This document shows positions 35,687 to 50,000 of a stretch of 64,000 nt of DNA, piece by piece. The position numbers and the translations under genes were made by a program. Under the pieces are notes generated by a model. The model did no database searches. It had not been told where the DNA came from and saw only the letters and a list, made by a program, of their open reading frames with translations. Each line of letters begins with the position of its first letter. The stretch's first letter is position 1. Source of the stretch: Petrolisthes cinctipes (lineage: Eukaryota; Arthropoda; Malacostraca; Decapoda; Porcellanidae); the NCBI GenBank assembly GCA_033782935.1, contig JAWQEG010002479.1:1-64000 (forward strand), written 5' to 3'.

Positions 35687-38600
35687 CATAAACAAATCAG
35701 TACCAGATGTACTTTGAGATGTCATATATGTCCAGTTACATAAGTGAGTAAAGGTGATTGTACCATATGGTGGATAAAGTTGAATCTCAAATATTTAGCA
35801 TGACACTTCCTTAAGATGTATTCCTGAAGTACAGAGTCTGTTACAACTGCTATAGAATTATGAGTACAGTTCTGAAGGTGTTTTGTGTGTGTGTTTACGT
35901 CTGACTCTGTCCCTCACAATGATGGCCTCAGCTGAACTACCTCCATATATTTCTCTCCCATCTGCAAATACAACACCCCTTTACTCATACTCTCTCTCAT
36001 AAGCCTACTCACTCTATCCCTCCCTTTAATACTCAGCGTATTGTTCCTTCTCCCACCTCTGAGTGTTGATTAACTACACTCACAGTTCATCAATAGTGTC
36101 CAACCAATATTAATATCAATAAGCAGATAGTTAGGCAAAACTTGTATGTTTCTGTAACAATTTCTTTCCTTGAAGGAAAAAGAGGTTTCCTTATTGATTA
36201 CACAATTTTCACAGTTAATTATCAATATTATAATGAATGAACATTTATCACCCAAGAGTTTATTATCAATATGACATATCCAAAAGATGGCTAGTTATAT
36301 CTGATATATTTCCTCTAAATGTTGACGTATAGGACCAACGTTATAAAAGCTTTCAAAACTAAAGATTCTGGACAGTGTAGCTACTCATGATTGATCTCTG
36401 TGGTTAAATTTTCAATAGAACTATGCACTGATTATGGTAATTAGTTGTTGTACAGTGTTTTGGGATAGTATGGATACTGCTTACATTACATGGTATTTGT
36501 AAGGCCTAAAATGTCTAGTTGGGAAGGAAACAAACAAAGAGCAGCTTCTGTGAAATCAGCCCATTGATTATTTTTTTCTCCCTTCTTCTGTGTAGTTCTC
36601 AAGTATTGTAGGCTATCCTGTAAGCAAAATAGTAAACACATGAAATGCAGCAGAATACTGTACTAAAGATTCCACTGTGATAATGATCCCTCCTATAAAA
36701 CTTGATGGCAAGTACCGTGCCTTTTGTACTAGAAATAGTTTAGTGTGGTGAAGATGGACACAAACTTTCCAAAACTTTGGTGGACATGGAACATCAATAC
36801 TGTTCAAGGCTTCACAGTTATGTATAAATGTTTGATTACAGCAATGATTTTGTGACAAAGACAGATTGAAATTTGTGTTTTATAGGCTGGAAACTTCACC
36901 ACAATTAAGACTTGTTTGTTTGTGGTGTTGATGCATTGGTGCATATAGTTATAATCACTGAGTTTTATGCTACCGTCATGGATAAATGCCCCCCCCCCCT
37001 CACCTGCCCATATGTGAAATAAATAAATGATGTCCAGATGCAATAAATGGTATAACGTTTAACTCTAGAAAGTGAGATTGATAGAGTACTGAAGAAAGGT
37101 AGTTAGATACATAGATAGGAAGACACTATAAATAACTGTTATATTGAAAGATAGATTTTTTAGATATAGATCTAGATAGCCTAAAATAGATGCAATGGGA
37201 AAGTGGGATGGATTCTGTATGAAACTACAAAGATAAATAAATACTTTCTTGAGAAACTGAGAAACATAGATACTTTTAAGATGTGCCTGAAGTCAGAAAT
37301 TCCTTCAGACACTTTTGAGTGTCAATTCCCAGCTGACCAAATCCCTAATGAGGTGACTTGAAACCAAACTAACATTCCTGTCTTTAGAATGATGAAACCA
37401 TGTAATGTATTGCATTTGTTTCGCTGATTCTGGTTTGAACTGGAAGACCAGGAACACATTTTTCTAACTCGGTTTGTATAAATAAATATAATTTTCAAAC
37501 ATAAAATGTATTTTTTCACTTACCTGCTTCTTATATTAGTAGGAGCATTGTAAATGCTAATATAAGAAGCAGGTTATATGTGAAACAATTGAATTATACT
37601 GTTTGAGAAAATAAGCAGAAGTTGTGACATAAAGTTTAGATTGTTACTCCATGACTTATGTGCATACATATAAATGTTCATAACCCAAATATAAAAGTCC
37701 TTAATATTGTAATACCTGAGTAGAATATATTTCAATAGTGGTAGAGTACTCATTGGTTGGACCTGTGATAATGAAAAAATGGCCACAATATGTATTTAAC
37801 AAATGCAAAATATAAAATGCAAGAAGACCAAGGAATATTCCTAGCGGTTCAATTTATTTTAAATTCTTTGTTAATTATTGATACTTAAAGGTCTTAGGAT
37901 GTTAAATATATAGTGGTGTGGCCAAATAATTCATGTTATTGACTGATTTTGAAAGCTATATCCTACTTAACATTCCCCACCACTATCTCTCCTCTCATGT
38001 GTGTAGAAATTGTGAATAGGCCTCACAGCTATGAGTTCTTAATAAAATTAATAGTAGTATTACAAGAGACTAATTTCCTTTGACTATATCCAAGCAGAAT
38101 CTAATCTGTTACTGATGTGCAGATGCAAAGAAAATTTGTATTCAATACCAACCTGCTGACTGTAGTCGGTTTGTTTTCGTCTAATCTACATGAGCCATAT
38201 TAACGGGGCACCTGTGCTGTACTGTTTGTATGGTAAGGCTTCAATGTAGAGCCATATTTGTCACACTTAGAATAGAAGCTGAGATTATTCCCTTTATATA
38301 TGAACAATGTTATAATAATTATGAAGCCATTCTTTAATTTTATGTTTATTAATGGTTGCCAGCGAGTTTACTCTGAGTTAAATACATATTGTGCAGTTAC
38401 CTCATGTATGACTTGTAAAAATCAGACAATAACAAATCGACTATACCCAGAATAGAGTTGTATTGAATTACCACACATATTCTTGTTGCTGATCCAACTA
38501 GTATATAAGATCTGTAGAAAATTATTTTATAAGTTTGTTGAGAGTTTCACCTATGCTCATTGGAAGAAAATGAAAGAAGTTGAAATGGACTAGAATCCAC

Positions 38601-39083
38601 TATAGTTGTTAATACAGTATTTCAATTCTATTAGTATGTTATATAAAACAATCCATTTTCATGTACAGTACAGTATTGTAAATGTAATATTTCATATCAA
38701 AAGAAATGTGCAGAACAAATTTGTGTATAATTGACCCTGTTTCCCACATCATCATCATCATCTTCATTATTACTGTATTAATAAAATAATTTAATGTACA
38801 GTGTATGTCATTATATCTTTATATTACTGTACAGTATTACTATAGAACAGAGAGTACTTTAGTATATGGTACTATTACTTTGTCTATTTTATGGTAGCCT
38901 AAAGTTTAGAGGAATCGTGAAGTGACCACCAATAACAATTGCTGTACAGTGCGGTGCAATGCAGTACGGTATACTGTATAGCTTTTAGGCATTTGTAAAT
39001 AGGCTACTTCTTTATACTAAAAGATCAATATCCCGTTGAAGGCAAGGTTATTGTATACAATAGGAACTGTCACCAAGATGGTA
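35687..39083. other. Intergenic AT-rich DNA
   Basis: Only small simple runs are seen (C10 near 36988, ATC repeat near 38747). No exon or RNA gene is recognised. Confidence 0.5.
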
Positions 39084-39097
39084 AACATTGGTATAGC

Positions 39098-39635
39098 CTA
39101 CCCAGGGGGGCTGACTTTATTCTCTGTGAATATTAGCCATCCCCCACAGGGCTAGAATAAAGATTGTTGTAGGATCTGGTCACTTTCTAGTGGATTTGAC
39201 GAGGTCTGCCCACATGGATTAAAAATCCACGTGAGGTGTACTGCGACCGGAGGCTCTTTTTTTTTTTTTTTTTTCACTACTGTGTGTGCTGCCAGCACAC
39301 TGGGGTGCATTATCCCTTTGCATGCAGCAGTCTAAACTCCCTCCCCTTTATGGTCCCTTCAGGACTGGTCTCATGGAAGGTGCGGCCCCACTTGTAGCTC
39401 TTGTGGTAACGTGGACTTGGGCCCACAGCACTGGCTGTAGGGTCAAAGACCTTCCCCCCAATCTCCCTAGCGGTCAGAGGCCCCCAGACTCCCTGATCCA
39501 GTAAGCTCTGGTTCCATCTTCCTGGGATGTGCTTCGGTAGCCCAGGCATATAAGGCCAGCCCCTCCTTTATTTTAATTTGTTTTTTCACTGCAACCAGGG
39601 CCATTCTGCCCTGGGAGAACATCAATAACAACAAC
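39098..39635 (+). mobile_element. (AAC)n-tailed retroposon, copy 2, with 14-bp target duplication
   Basis: Flanked by AACATTGGTATAGC at 39084-39097 and 39636-39649. Begins near CCCAGGGGGGCTGAC, has an internal poly-T, and ends ATCAATAACAACAAC. The layout is that of target-primed reverse transcription. The (AAC)n tail is shared with the I/Jockey-group LINEs here, which may have mobilised it (inference). Same family as 26794-27345. Confidence 0.85.
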
Positions 39636-39649
39636 AACATTGGTATAGC

Positions 39650-41029
39650 AGAAATAAATTAGGAGGAAGAATAAGCTTGGGAAGATCAAATTATAAGTTA
39701 GTACAATATATAAGAACACCTATAAGTATATAAGGGGCAAGAAATGCATGAGTAATGGGAGAGAGAACATAAGGGACTCACTAAGGAGGTGTGTTAAAGA
39801 GAGATGATGTCTGTCTTTTAGAAGGGGTGTGATGTTATAGGCATGCTATGGGAACACTATGGGTATCCCATGGCTATACTCAGATGGTGTCTGCCAGTGG
39901 CTAACTGCATTTCTTCATCGAAGTGAGACATTGTGGCTGTCCATCAGGGTTGCCGATGGCCGGCCACTACACGACCGGATGGTAGAATGTTTGGGCTTCT
40001 CCTGCTGGGTTGCTTTGCATGTCCCTGCACCCATGTCTTGGCCTAGGTGCTATGGCTACCTGTAGTGTGAGGGTAGCCTGGACTGACTCTGGAGCTGCAA
40101 GCCAGTGGTGGTGGCTCCTCATAGGTTGGTGGCTGTGTGTGAAATGCCAGGGTCAGATGGTCCCAAACACCATGGTGGTGTCATCTCAAATGTCCTTTCT
40201 CATCCAATGAGAACTGAAAGTATTCCATAGGGATGACTGGAAATTCCTCTCACCCAGGTGGGGATAACGGCTTCTGGTGAGGCGGAGGTTAATTGGGGGT
40301 GTAGCTGTCAAGAGGGACCTCCTTCCCTGAAGTCCTTCCCATCCACATTGACAGTGATTACCTTGTGCTTTTTTTAATACTATGCAGTCCATATATGTGT
40401 TTAATTATCACCGTTAGGTGATGGAGGAAAATAGGATCTTAGTAACATTTTTGATTCATGGAATCAACCCAGAAAACTACTGTCTGACTCTGATAGTGGT
40501 GTGTCTCTTATAGACAGGTGAACAAAGATATCCAGATGGAACAATATACAGTACTGTACTGTACTGTAGGCTGTTTGCTTCAATTTCATGTACATCTGTC
40601 CATTTTCTGTACAAAAAGTGAAAGTATCTGTAGCATCTAGTGCTAACTGGAACCTTTCTCTATTCTAAATAAAGTTAACATTAAATTCTATCAACCTTGT
40701 CCCGTGTTTTCCATCATCCTTGTTGAATACTGTGAGGGAGAGACCAACCTTCGTTTTAGTAAAAAAAGGTAAATTGGGCCAATATATAACCTCAAAGATG
40801 GACTAAATATCTACACATTTTGGTGGAAACAATTACAAATTAAAGCAAAAGTACAGTATGGTTTGTGAACAGTAACTGACGAGGCCCCGTTAAAAGGAAT
40901 TACACCTTGACTCCAGTAAACATCATAACTATATTATAGATGACGACGACGACCAAAGCTGAAAATTGACACGTCCTTTGGTCTCTGTTTGTGTGGCAGT
41001 GGTGTTGTTGTTTGTTACTTAACAAGATG
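39650..41029. other. Intergenic stretch upstream of GMPPA
   Basis: A GC-richer block at about 39870-40330 stands out but has no recognisable product. The last 100 bases before the start codon contain (GAC)n at about 40940 and probably hold the GMPPA 5' UTR. Confidence 0.45.
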
Positions 41030-41069
41030 ATGTTAAAAGCTGTAATTCTTATTGGTGGACCACAGAAAG
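41030..41069 (+). CDS. GMPPA: GMPPA exon 1
   Basis: Starts at ATG; donor GTACGT from 41070. Encodes [13 protein letters not shown] plus 1 nt, the start of the nucleotide-binding loop. Found by its conserved N-terminal peptide; only 40 nt of coding sequence. Confidence 0.93.
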
Positions 41070-44000
41070 GTACGTTGGTAGCTTTGAAATTATACTGTAC
41101 CTTAATTTAAGAAACATCAATGTAAAATGGAATAAATACTGAAGGTCGTGTTTCCAATTGTTTTCATTTCGTAAAGGTCATATTAAATTTTGTGTTGGTT
41201 TCTTTAATTTATTCCTGGCCACTAACTAAGGTATTTATTGAAAGAATTACCGTTTTGCAGCAGTGTTGCCAGATCCGGCTGGGTCCCAGTATTTTACCCC
41301 TGTCATTTATTGTACTTTATCACGATTATTTCCCGGTAGTTTGCCCAAGTTAGGTCCCGGTAGTTTGCCCAGGTTAGGTCCCGGTAGTCTGATGCGGTCT
41401 AGGTTAGGTTAGGTCAGGTCAGGTAAGGTCAGGCTAATTTCAAAATGCCCCATTTGAATATGCCCTATCTTGTAAATGGGGCATTTGCGGAGAAAATGCC
41501 ATAGAAGAAAATAGTCTTAGAATGGTCTAAATAAGTGGGTAATGAAGGTAGAAAAACCGTACGCAATAACGGTAATTCATTCAATATTTACCCTAACTAA
41601 CTTACAAAACTGAGTAGAGTAATATAGAAAACCTTATTATCAGACAATATACAACCCTGGTTAACCAATTAATTTAGGTTATATAATATTAAAATTTCAC
41701 AAAGTGACTATGTCCGTCAGTACTACTAACTACAGTATTTATTGAAAGGGTAAATATTGCGATTATCTGCGTCCTCGATTTTCACACTTTCTGGGAACCG
41801 AAATCGCCCGATTTTTTCCCTCTTTATTTTGTAGACTGTTTTCTTTTGTGGAAATATGTAAAAAGAATGAATATTATTTGTATGTATTTACTTTGAAACG
41901 GGAGGGCGGCTTTCCTAGAGGGGTCCCGATTTCCCGCCTCTGCGTTCAGTGTTGCCAGATACAGGGATACTTCCAAGTTTTAGGCTAATTTTGTACACAC
42001 TTGGGAAATCGTATGAAAAATGTACAATAAGTAGCCTAATTGGGTGGGAAATTCAATAATATTTAATTAGGATAATTAAATTTTGATCACCAGACGAAAT
42101 AACCTGACCTGACCTGACCTGACCTAACCTAACCTAACCTAACCTAGGCTGTGTCTACCTTCGGGACCTAACCTAATGTCCTTTGGGACCTAACCTAGTG
42201 TCCTTTGGGACATTTAAAAATAAATTAGATTCTGTGGATAGTGGCAAAAAGTATCCCGATTGGGTGGGTCAGGCGTAATATACACAACTGCATAGAGGCC
42301 CTTTCGTTATTTCGCCAAGGAGATCTGGTAACACTGTCCGACCGACTGCAGTTTGTCCCTCCGCGACAGAAATAAGTCGTATCTTAAAATTGAAATATCT
42401 AACAAAGAATACATTTCCACAAGATAATTCCACTGAGTATTGATAAAGGTAACCAAACCCTACCTAACCCAACCTAACCTAACCTGTAGCTCGCCGGCAC
42501 AGATACTCGCAATATTAGCCATTGAAAGAATTACCGTTTTGTAGCAGTGTTGCCAGATCCGGCTAGGTCCCAGTATTTTGCCCCGGTTATTTCCCGGTAG
42601 TTTGCCCAGGTTAGGTCCCGGTAGTCTGATGCGGTCTAGGTTAGGTTAGGTCAGGTCAGGTAAGGTCAGGCTAATTTCAAAATGTGCCATTTGAATATAC
42701 CCTATCTTGGAAATGGGGCATTTGAGGAAGAAATGCCATAGAATAAAATAGTCTTAGAATGGTTTAAATAAGTGGGTAATGAAGGTAGAAAAACCGTATG
42801 CAATTTTGAAATTAGCCTGACCTTACCTGACCTTACCTAACCTAACCTAGACCGCATCAGACTACCGGGACCTAACCTGGGCAAATTACCGGGAAATAAC
42901 CGTGGTAAATTACAGGAAATGACCGGGGCAAAATACTGGGACCTAGCTGGATCTGGCAACACAGCTACAAAACGGTAATTCTTTCAATAAATACCCCAAA
43001 AACTTGGAGTTGCAATTGTCAAATTCTACCCAAAAATCTTGCAAGGTAGCATTAGTAAATAAGGCGATTTTTGGTGGGTGAAAATACATAGATTTACCAT
43101 ATTTTAATGTAATTTGGTTGTGAATAACATTTACTATTTAATTATTCTAAAATTAGCCATACTTAACCTAACTTAACCTAAGCAGGACGGTATTTATTGA
43201 AAGAATTACTGTTTTGTAGCAGTGTTGCCAGATCCGGCTAGGTCCCAGTATTTTGCCCCGGTCATTTCCTGTACTTTACCACGGTTATTTACCGGTAGTT
43301 TGCCCAGGTTAGGTCCCGATAGTCTGATGAGGTTTAGGTTAGGTTAGGTATGGTCAGGCTAATTTCAAAATGCTCCATTTGAATATGCCCAATCTTGGAA
43401 ATGGGGCATTTGTGGAGGAAATGCCATAGAAGATAATAGTCTTAGAATGGTCTAAATAAGTGGGTAATGAAGGTAGAAAAACCGTAAATGATAACGGTAA
43501 TTCTTTTAATATTTACCAGCAGGACAGTCACAAACTGCCGAGACCTAACCTGGACAAAAACTAGTTTGATGGTTTATTTAGCCCATTTTTAGTAGAGATT
43601 AGCCCCCTAACCCATCCCCAGGGAGGTACTACTGTCATGGTGTAGATAGACTCCTTGATTGGGTTGGTTAGTATTGACAAGATTGGTTAGGAAGATTGCC
43701 AGAACCCATGGGGTGGTATTATTAACTACTTCTTCAACGAAAAGGCTCTTTTTCACTAAATTCGTATTGCAAAATAATAAGAATTGAACAACGAAGAGAA
43801 CTCTTCCTTGGAGGAGTAGTTTAATAATCCTGGTAGAGGATGTACAGTATTAACAATTCTTACCGTATAAATATATTTAGCCTATATATATTTTAATGTT
43901 GTATTAAATACTAATTTGTATTTTTATGTCTGAAAAAGTTCATTACTGTACTTCCTCAGATATGATATTACCAAGACTCTTTGCAGGTGAGTTTTAGTGC

Positions 44001-47000
44001 TGGTGCTGATTATGTTACTCCCTTGGTAGCCACAACACACACCATCTTAGCTGTCAGTCATACTGTATAGATAATCTAAATCAGAGTCAATTAATTATCT
44101 TATGCTGTATTGCACATGTTGTGAGGACCTGTACTTTATGATGTATTTTTAAATCCTTTGACCTCGCATTTATTTCCTGTAGCTACTTGAATCACTCCCA
44201 TCCTTTACATAACAGTACAGTCAGAGCATGAACACTTCTGTAATCTCTCCAAGAGAGATTCTGAAAGAATGAAACACCAATCATTGAGAGAAGAGGAAAT
44301 ATTAAGTTATATAGTATTATATTGTAACAGTATTTTGTACATACAGAAGAAGGTTACTTTTGGACTGTATCTGAACTGTATTATATGTGTACAGAATGCC
44401 AATGCATAAAGAATTTCTAGACTACACCAAAGAATTTATTTTAGGTTATACGGTATACAATACATACAATAATAGTGTACAGTACATGATTAAAACAATA
44501 CTGTATATGGTGGCTGTGTGCCAGAACTCAACAAGCGCCAGCCCCCCCTGAAATTACATTAATGATAGAAATAAGTTCTAAAATTCTTCTTCCATATGAT
44601 AAAGTAAAGTGATGGTGAACGATCTGTGCATGTTCATGAAGAGCGTCCCAGGCTCCCTTATCTTTAAAGGTGATGGATTAGCTTGTTTACAATAGGATGG
44701 TGCTTGTTGAGTTCTGGTAGGCAGTGTGCCATATGATGGGAGAGTGATTGTTGTGTTGCATTGTAGTTAGGATATATAGACTGTTAGTCTAACCAATGCT
44801 AGTTAAAATAAAGCTATTGTACAATATTGTTAGGATAGGCTAATGGGTTATTAACTACCGGTAGTATTCCTTAGTACTAGTACCAGTACTGTTTATAAAG
44901 ATAGCTGGTTGCATTACTTCCAAAAGGGTAGCTTTATTGATATTGATTAGAGAATCAACCTATATAATAGGATGAATCACAACTTCCACAATGAGTGCAC
45001 ACAGCATTTACATTGATGCTATATACCTTAAGTTTTGGTATTTGTATTGTTTCTTATGGTCTTTATAATGTATATCTTCCTTGTTCCCTGTAACCTGTAC
45101 TTAAACAGCTTCTCCACACTTACTGTAGGTTGTTCCTTCAGATTTTTATTATTAATTTTCTCCTTGACATTATTAATCATTGTTTCCATAGACTCAATAT
45201 ATTCGTTGTCCGTAGTTAATCGTGATTGGGTCCTTCATATTTTGCTAAATCATTGTTCCCTTAGATTTTCATATTACTTGCTGCAGGTACTCGGTTTCGT
45301 CCACTGTCACTGGATGTACCCAAGCCACTGTTCCCTGTAGCTGGGTTGCCAATGGTGCAACATCACATAGAAGCATGTGCAGCTGTGCCAGACATTAGAG
45401 AGGTGCTGCTCCTTGGTTACTTTCCAGCACAACAGCTGCATCAGTTTGTGACTGACATGATTGCTGCCTACAAAATTAGAATAAGGTGAATATATCAAGT
45501 GCAGTCGTAGATGGTAAAGTATAGTTATTTTATTGTTGCCAAATGTATACCAAATGGTACAATTAAAAAAACAAATTCTTGCTCTTGTCCTCCAATAACA
45601 CCTCTTCTTACTTTTTCTCTGTACTCTTCTGAATGTGTGTGTGCATCCACCTGATTTTATTTCAGTTTAGGATGCAGTTTTAGACAAAGGCCTAAATGTT
45701 CAGTGTTTCAGGTACCTACAGGAATACCAGGCTTTGGGCACAGCTGGGGGTATATACCACTTCAGAGACCAGATCAGCTCGGGCAACCCAGATGCATTCT
45801 TTGTGTTGAATGGTGATGTGTGTGGTGACTTTCCACTGCAGGAGATGTTGGATTTCCACACCAGCCTCACTTCACCCTCCCTCATAACTATTATGGGCAC
45901 TGAAGCTACCAGGCACCAGTCCACCATGTATGGATGTATAGGTTAGTTACTGGTAGGCATCAACTAAGGCTAAAAGTACTAATTGATGGGCATGTCACCA
46001 AAATAATGTAGTGAGAATCATGTTTGGAATTAAAAATGGCAGCATTTCTTGCACATTGATTATTGATAATTCTTTCCCCGAAGATATAAGTCCGATATTT
46101 GGTCTTACTAATACGGTATTGCTATAAATAATGCATATAGTACAGTACTTTATATGGTTTCCAGTTGAGGACAAGGAAACCCATCAGATCCTGCACTACG
46201 TAGAGAAACCTTCAACCTTCGTCTCCAACCTCATCAACTGTGGCGTGTACATATGCTCACCAGACATCTTCAAACGGGTTGGGGAAATATTCAACTCTAG
46301 GCCAGACTTCTATAGCTTGGAGGATGAGGAGGGAACGGAGAGCATCTGGCTGGAGCAAGATATCCTCATGCCCATTGCTGGCACTGGGCAGGCTTATGTT
46401 TACAACACAGACAGGTGACATAAACTGGGGTGCTACATTGGTAGTAACAACAGGTGGCAAATGTGGAAACAGTCTCAGGGTTTCTGCTATTATTGCATCA
46501 TATTTTTTCTGGTAGTATCACCATTACGGTGCTTCATAATTATTTCCTTCTGCTAACACTTTGGCCCCCCCTTTTTTTTTTTATATATGAAAGTGTAGAA
46601 AAAAATATGGGCCAAAAAGAAAGTGTGGAGAGAGAGAGAATGCAAAAAATAAGATTAAAAAAGACTTGTCTTAGCTACCCGTGGCTGTCATTGATGATGA
46701 TGATGTTGAAGTTCCTCAAGCTGTCTGACTGAGCAGCCCTGAGCTCCTAAGGAAGGCCAAGGCTTGAACCGGGCTTTCTCACAGTGCCCTCAGAGTGTAT
46801 GTTGTGTTGTTGGCAAGTGTGGTTGTGTGTGTTGCAGTCTTCCATAATGTGTTTAATAGAATGGGGTGCTGTGTTGCATCCCGAACAGGTATCTACAATG
46901 GCTCCATCTAGCTTCTTGTGATATGTCAGAAGGGCCGGGTGGTGACCACATTGCAGCCTGGCCAGGTGGACTCTGTCCTCACGGGAAAGGGAGGATTCTG

Positions 47001-50000
47001 ATGGGTGGATGTCGGGGTCATGCATGCAGCAGGGTGTTGTTCTTTAGTTTTTGGATGGTCTGATGAGTGATTTGAGTATGGATATGTTTCTGGAGACAGG
47101 TTTGGGGTGGGCAGGGTGTAAGAGATGATAGTATTTGTGTATGGTATCTTGTACTGGGTGTTGTTTTGATGTTCCTTGGCATGTGTGGGTGTTTTACCAT
47201 GTTGTGTAGTAGGTGGTGTGGGTTTCTGGAGGCTGCAGCAAGTGTTTGTGTGCCTCTCATGTCAAGGTGGACCTCGATCTTGAGGATTTTGGTTTTGTGG
47301 TGAAGGTGGTCTGTAGGTGTAGTGGCTGTGCAGCTTGTGATTATCTTTAGGGCTCTATTTTGTTTGGTCTGTAGGGTGTTGAGATGTGTCTCAGTGAGGT
47401 TTGAGGCCCAGACATGGTTTGCATAATCCATCACTGATCGGATATATTGTTTATACACTGTGGTTGTGGCTTCTTTGTTATGTCCAAATGTTGTGCTGGC
47501 AAGTGATCTGAGGGCTTTAAGTCTTTGCATGCATTTGTTTTTGATGGTTGTGATATGTTGTTTGAATGTCATAGATGTGTTGTATGTTATGCCAGGTATT
47601 TTGGGTGTGTGTGTGTGTGTGGTATAGGTGTGTCGTTTATAATGAAGTGTGGTGTGTAGCGGTGTTCAGCGTTGTATTTGGTGAGAAGGGTGACAGTTGA
47701 CTTGGTGGGCACTATTTTAAGTCTGTTTGTGGTGAACCAGGCATTAAGTGTGTTGAGGTAGGAATTAGGAAGGGAAGAGGTTAAGGAAAGCAATTGGAAA
47801 GATGAAGATGGGAAAGGCACCGGGGGTGGAGAGGATAACTGCTGAAATGTTATGGTGTTGGGGGGAGGTTGTGGTGTAGTGGACGTTGCTTATATGCACA
47901 TTGGCTTGGAGGCAGGGAGAGGTGCCAGAGGATTGGAGGAGAGCCATAATTGTACCTTTGTATAAGGGGAAGGGGAGTAAAGAGGAGTGTGATAGCTATA
48001 GGGGAATAAGCCTTCTTAGTGTACCGGGGAAGATGTATGGGAAGGTTCTTACTGAGAGACTGGTTGAAGTAACAGGGAATAAAGTTAGTAAGGAGCACGG
48101 AGGATTCAGAAAGGGTAGAGGATGTGTGGACCAGATATTTGCATTAAAATCAACAGTGGAGAAATATAGGCTATTGGGAAGGCTAGGAAGTTGTATGCTG
48201 CCTTCATGGACTTGGAGAAGGCATATGATAGGGTTGATAGGAGAGCTATGACAAAGGTGTTGAGAATTTATGGTGTTTGGGGGGGGGGGTGTCTTTGCTG
48301 AAAGGCATTGAGGCCTTTTATGCAGATGCAAAAACATGTGTACGGGTAGAGGGTGGTCTAAGTGAGAGTTTTAATATTAGTGTAGGGCTGAGACAGGGGT
48401 GTGTTATGTCACCATGGCTGTTCAATATATATATATGGATGGGTGTATGAGAGAGATGAAAACCAAAGTGAATGGCCTGGGGGTGAAGTTGAAGCTGAAG
48501 GAAGTAAATTGCTCCTTGGTGGCAAGTTTATTTGCGGATGACACTGTGTTGATGTCTGAGAATGAAAGGGAGTTACAGAGAGTGGTGGACGAGTTTCAGT
48601 CTGTGTGTAAATGAAGGAAACTGAAGGTGAATGTTGGTAAGAGTAAGGTGATGGTATTTGAGAGAGCAGAAACTGAAGTGATTGTCTTTGCTACACCTTA
48701 CAGAGTGGGAGTACCAACTGGGACGAAGTGTGAGATAACTCTGAGGGGTGAGAGGATGGAGGAAGTGAAGGAGTTTAAGTTCCTGGGTACATTTCTGTGC
48801 AAACACGGAAGTATGGAAGGAGAAATTAGGGAGAGAGCAATGAGGGGTAGACAGGTCATAGGATCACTGGGGATCATTATGAAGGGTAGAAGTGTGAGTA
48901 TGGAAGTGAAAAAGGGACTACGAAATAGTATAACCCTGCCAACACTGACATATGCATCAGAGACATGGACATGGAGTAGGGCTCATCAGTCTAGAATAGG
49001 TGCAGTTGAAATGAGTTACTTGAGATGAGCATGTGGAGTTTCTAGGTGGGATGGAGAGAGTAATGAGAGTGTGTATGAGAGATATGGTATGAGTGAGAAG
49101 GCAATTGGTATCGAATGTGGAGTGCAGCAGCACCTAACACACACTGCACACACAACATTAACATACTTCAACTAAACATAGATGGCATAAACACCAAAAA
49201 ACAAGAACTCACACACTTCATCATACAGCATAATATACACATTGCCATCTTACAAGAAACAAAATTACGCAACACAAACAAAACACCTACATTCACCAAT
49301 TTCACCACCATCAGACAGGACCGGGCCAACAGCAATGGTGGTGAACTCATCACCCTAGTCCATAAATCCCTTAATTATATAGAAACCAGTGCGGAACTCA
49401 AATCCCTCCTCCCTCACCACGACACCACCACAGAAATTCAAAGTATCAAAGTCCGCACTGGGAAATCATCCAATATCACAATAGTTAATTTATACATCCC
49501 CACTCAAACCAGCCCAACAGTTCCCTAAAACTTCTCCCCCCAGCTCCATCTGATCACCAACCAACCTGACTGTATGTTATCGAATATCCCTTATTCTGTG
49601 GTTGCCTGGAACACTATAGAAGTCGTAGGGATAACGAGGGAACCAAAGGTTCTTTAACAGTGTTTATTACAGGAGGCCGACAGCAGATACACACACGCTG
49701 TACTTCCTATCGCTACAGCTGTGAGTGTGAGACTGAGCTATGGTGGCGTGGCCAACTAGGGTAGTGTTACTTTACGACATCATCGCTCAGGTAGATGATG
49801 TCAACTGTAATGCAGTTTCCCCTGAAATGTAGAAGTGTAGGTGTGAAACAATATGGGAAATTACATGTATGTTTCTACGCTAAGCTACAATGGCGTACCC
49901 ACACTGACCTCATCCTGGGTGGTGATTTCAACGCCAAGACGTTGGCCTGGTATGTCAACAATCCAGACACAGAGGGCTTGAAATCCTTGCACAAACTGAC

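Noticed and set aside
39870..40330. GC-richer block upstream of GMPPA as a possible gene
   Set aside because: Only short frames without domains on either strand; more like an old repeat.
42104..42150. True interstitial telomere
   Set aside because: The pure CCTAA run is only a few units and is embedded in a repeated element whose other copies carry diverged AGGTC/AGGTT units.
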